Source of the DNA: Paludibacteraceae bacterium | GTDB lineage: Bacteria; Bacteroidota; Bacteroidia; Bacteroidales; Paludibacteraceae | NCBI GenBank assembly: GCA_017646805.1 | Contig: JAGCLW010000026.1 | Location: 1 to 33,359 of the forward strand | Direction of reading: 5' to 3' | Length of the DNA: 33,359 nt | Part shown: positions 33,279-33,359 of the stretch, one piece after another | Numbering within the stretch: position 1 is the first letter of the stretch | How the letters are laid out: the number at the start of each line of letters is the position of its first letter | Made by a program: the position numbers and the translations under genes | The notes under the pieces: generated by a model | Databases searched by the model: none | Told to the model about the DNA's origin: nothing | The model's input: the letters and a program-made list of their open reading frames with translations, nothing else

Positions 33279-33359
33279 GATAAGTGAATTCCACACTTTT
33301 TGTATTTCATTTTGTTTGTTAATCTGTTACTTTCGGTAAGTGCTGACGCGAAAAATAGC

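Overview
The window is about 33 kb of AT-rich chromosome from a member of the Bacteroidota, most likely Bacteroidales. Three things support this. Genes start without clear Shine-Dalgarno sequences, from AT-rich leaders. Eleven start-proximal sites match the Bacteroidota sigma-ABfr -7 element TAnnTTTG, most often as TATCTTTGC. The gene content is also typical of the phylum: fused SecDF, fused SpmAB, the block DUF6089-uppS-bamA-ompH-ompH-murI, a TonB-C-domain protein, a YbeY with the Bacteroidota-style altered third metal ligand, and TTG-started inner-membrane and outer-membrane genes. Genes cover almost everything. No gap exceeds 300 bases, and I see no tRNA, rRNA, CRISPR array, insertion sequence or prophage.

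Layout. 1-541: 3' end of recQ with a strong terminator. 656-2830: a secreted GLUG-repeat/OmpA fusion protein. 2968-6087: a Bax-inhibitor-1 family membrane protein, the GTPase TypA/BipA and a TonB-C-domain protein, closed by a bidirectional terminator. 6157-7092 (minus): a D-2-hydroxyacid dehydrogenase, divergent from spmAB-ybeY (7203-8867). 9054-14174: envelope biogenesis, with a small beta-barrel protein, undecaprenyl diphosphate synthase, BamA and two Skp/OmpH chaperones. A terminator-like hairpin follows, then murI. 15212-18190: SecDF. 18321-20610: a cysteine-rich PL1-type pectate lyase overlapping a lipoprotein with an altered Rieske fold. 20822-24903: rbfA, a LolC/E-type permease, nadB and a WYL-domain regulator. 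24964-27254: an NfnAB-like flavin/Fe-S oxidoreductase pair. 27341-29233: an ABC-F ATPase whose stop codon abuts that of a minus-strand operon, murF then a family 2 glycosyltransferase (29234-31515). 31650-33113: cysS. 33114-33359: a GC-richer stretch holding a long imperfect hairpin that looks like a structured RNA, possibly 6S RNA.

Taken together, the window is mainly envelope assembly (lipid carrier, barrel assembly, periplasmic chaperones, peptidoglycan precursors, protein export, lipoprotein sorting), translation (typA, ybeY, rbfA, cysS, ABC-F) and redox/NAD metabolism (nadB, nfnAB, dehydrogenase).

No obviously new multi-gene system stands out. The best candidates for follow-up are the hairpin RNA after cysS, the lipoprotein whose Rieske histidines are both replaced, the GLUG-OmpA protein whose peptidoglycan-binding aspartate has become cysteine, the nadB-WYL overlap, and the hairpin directly before murI.
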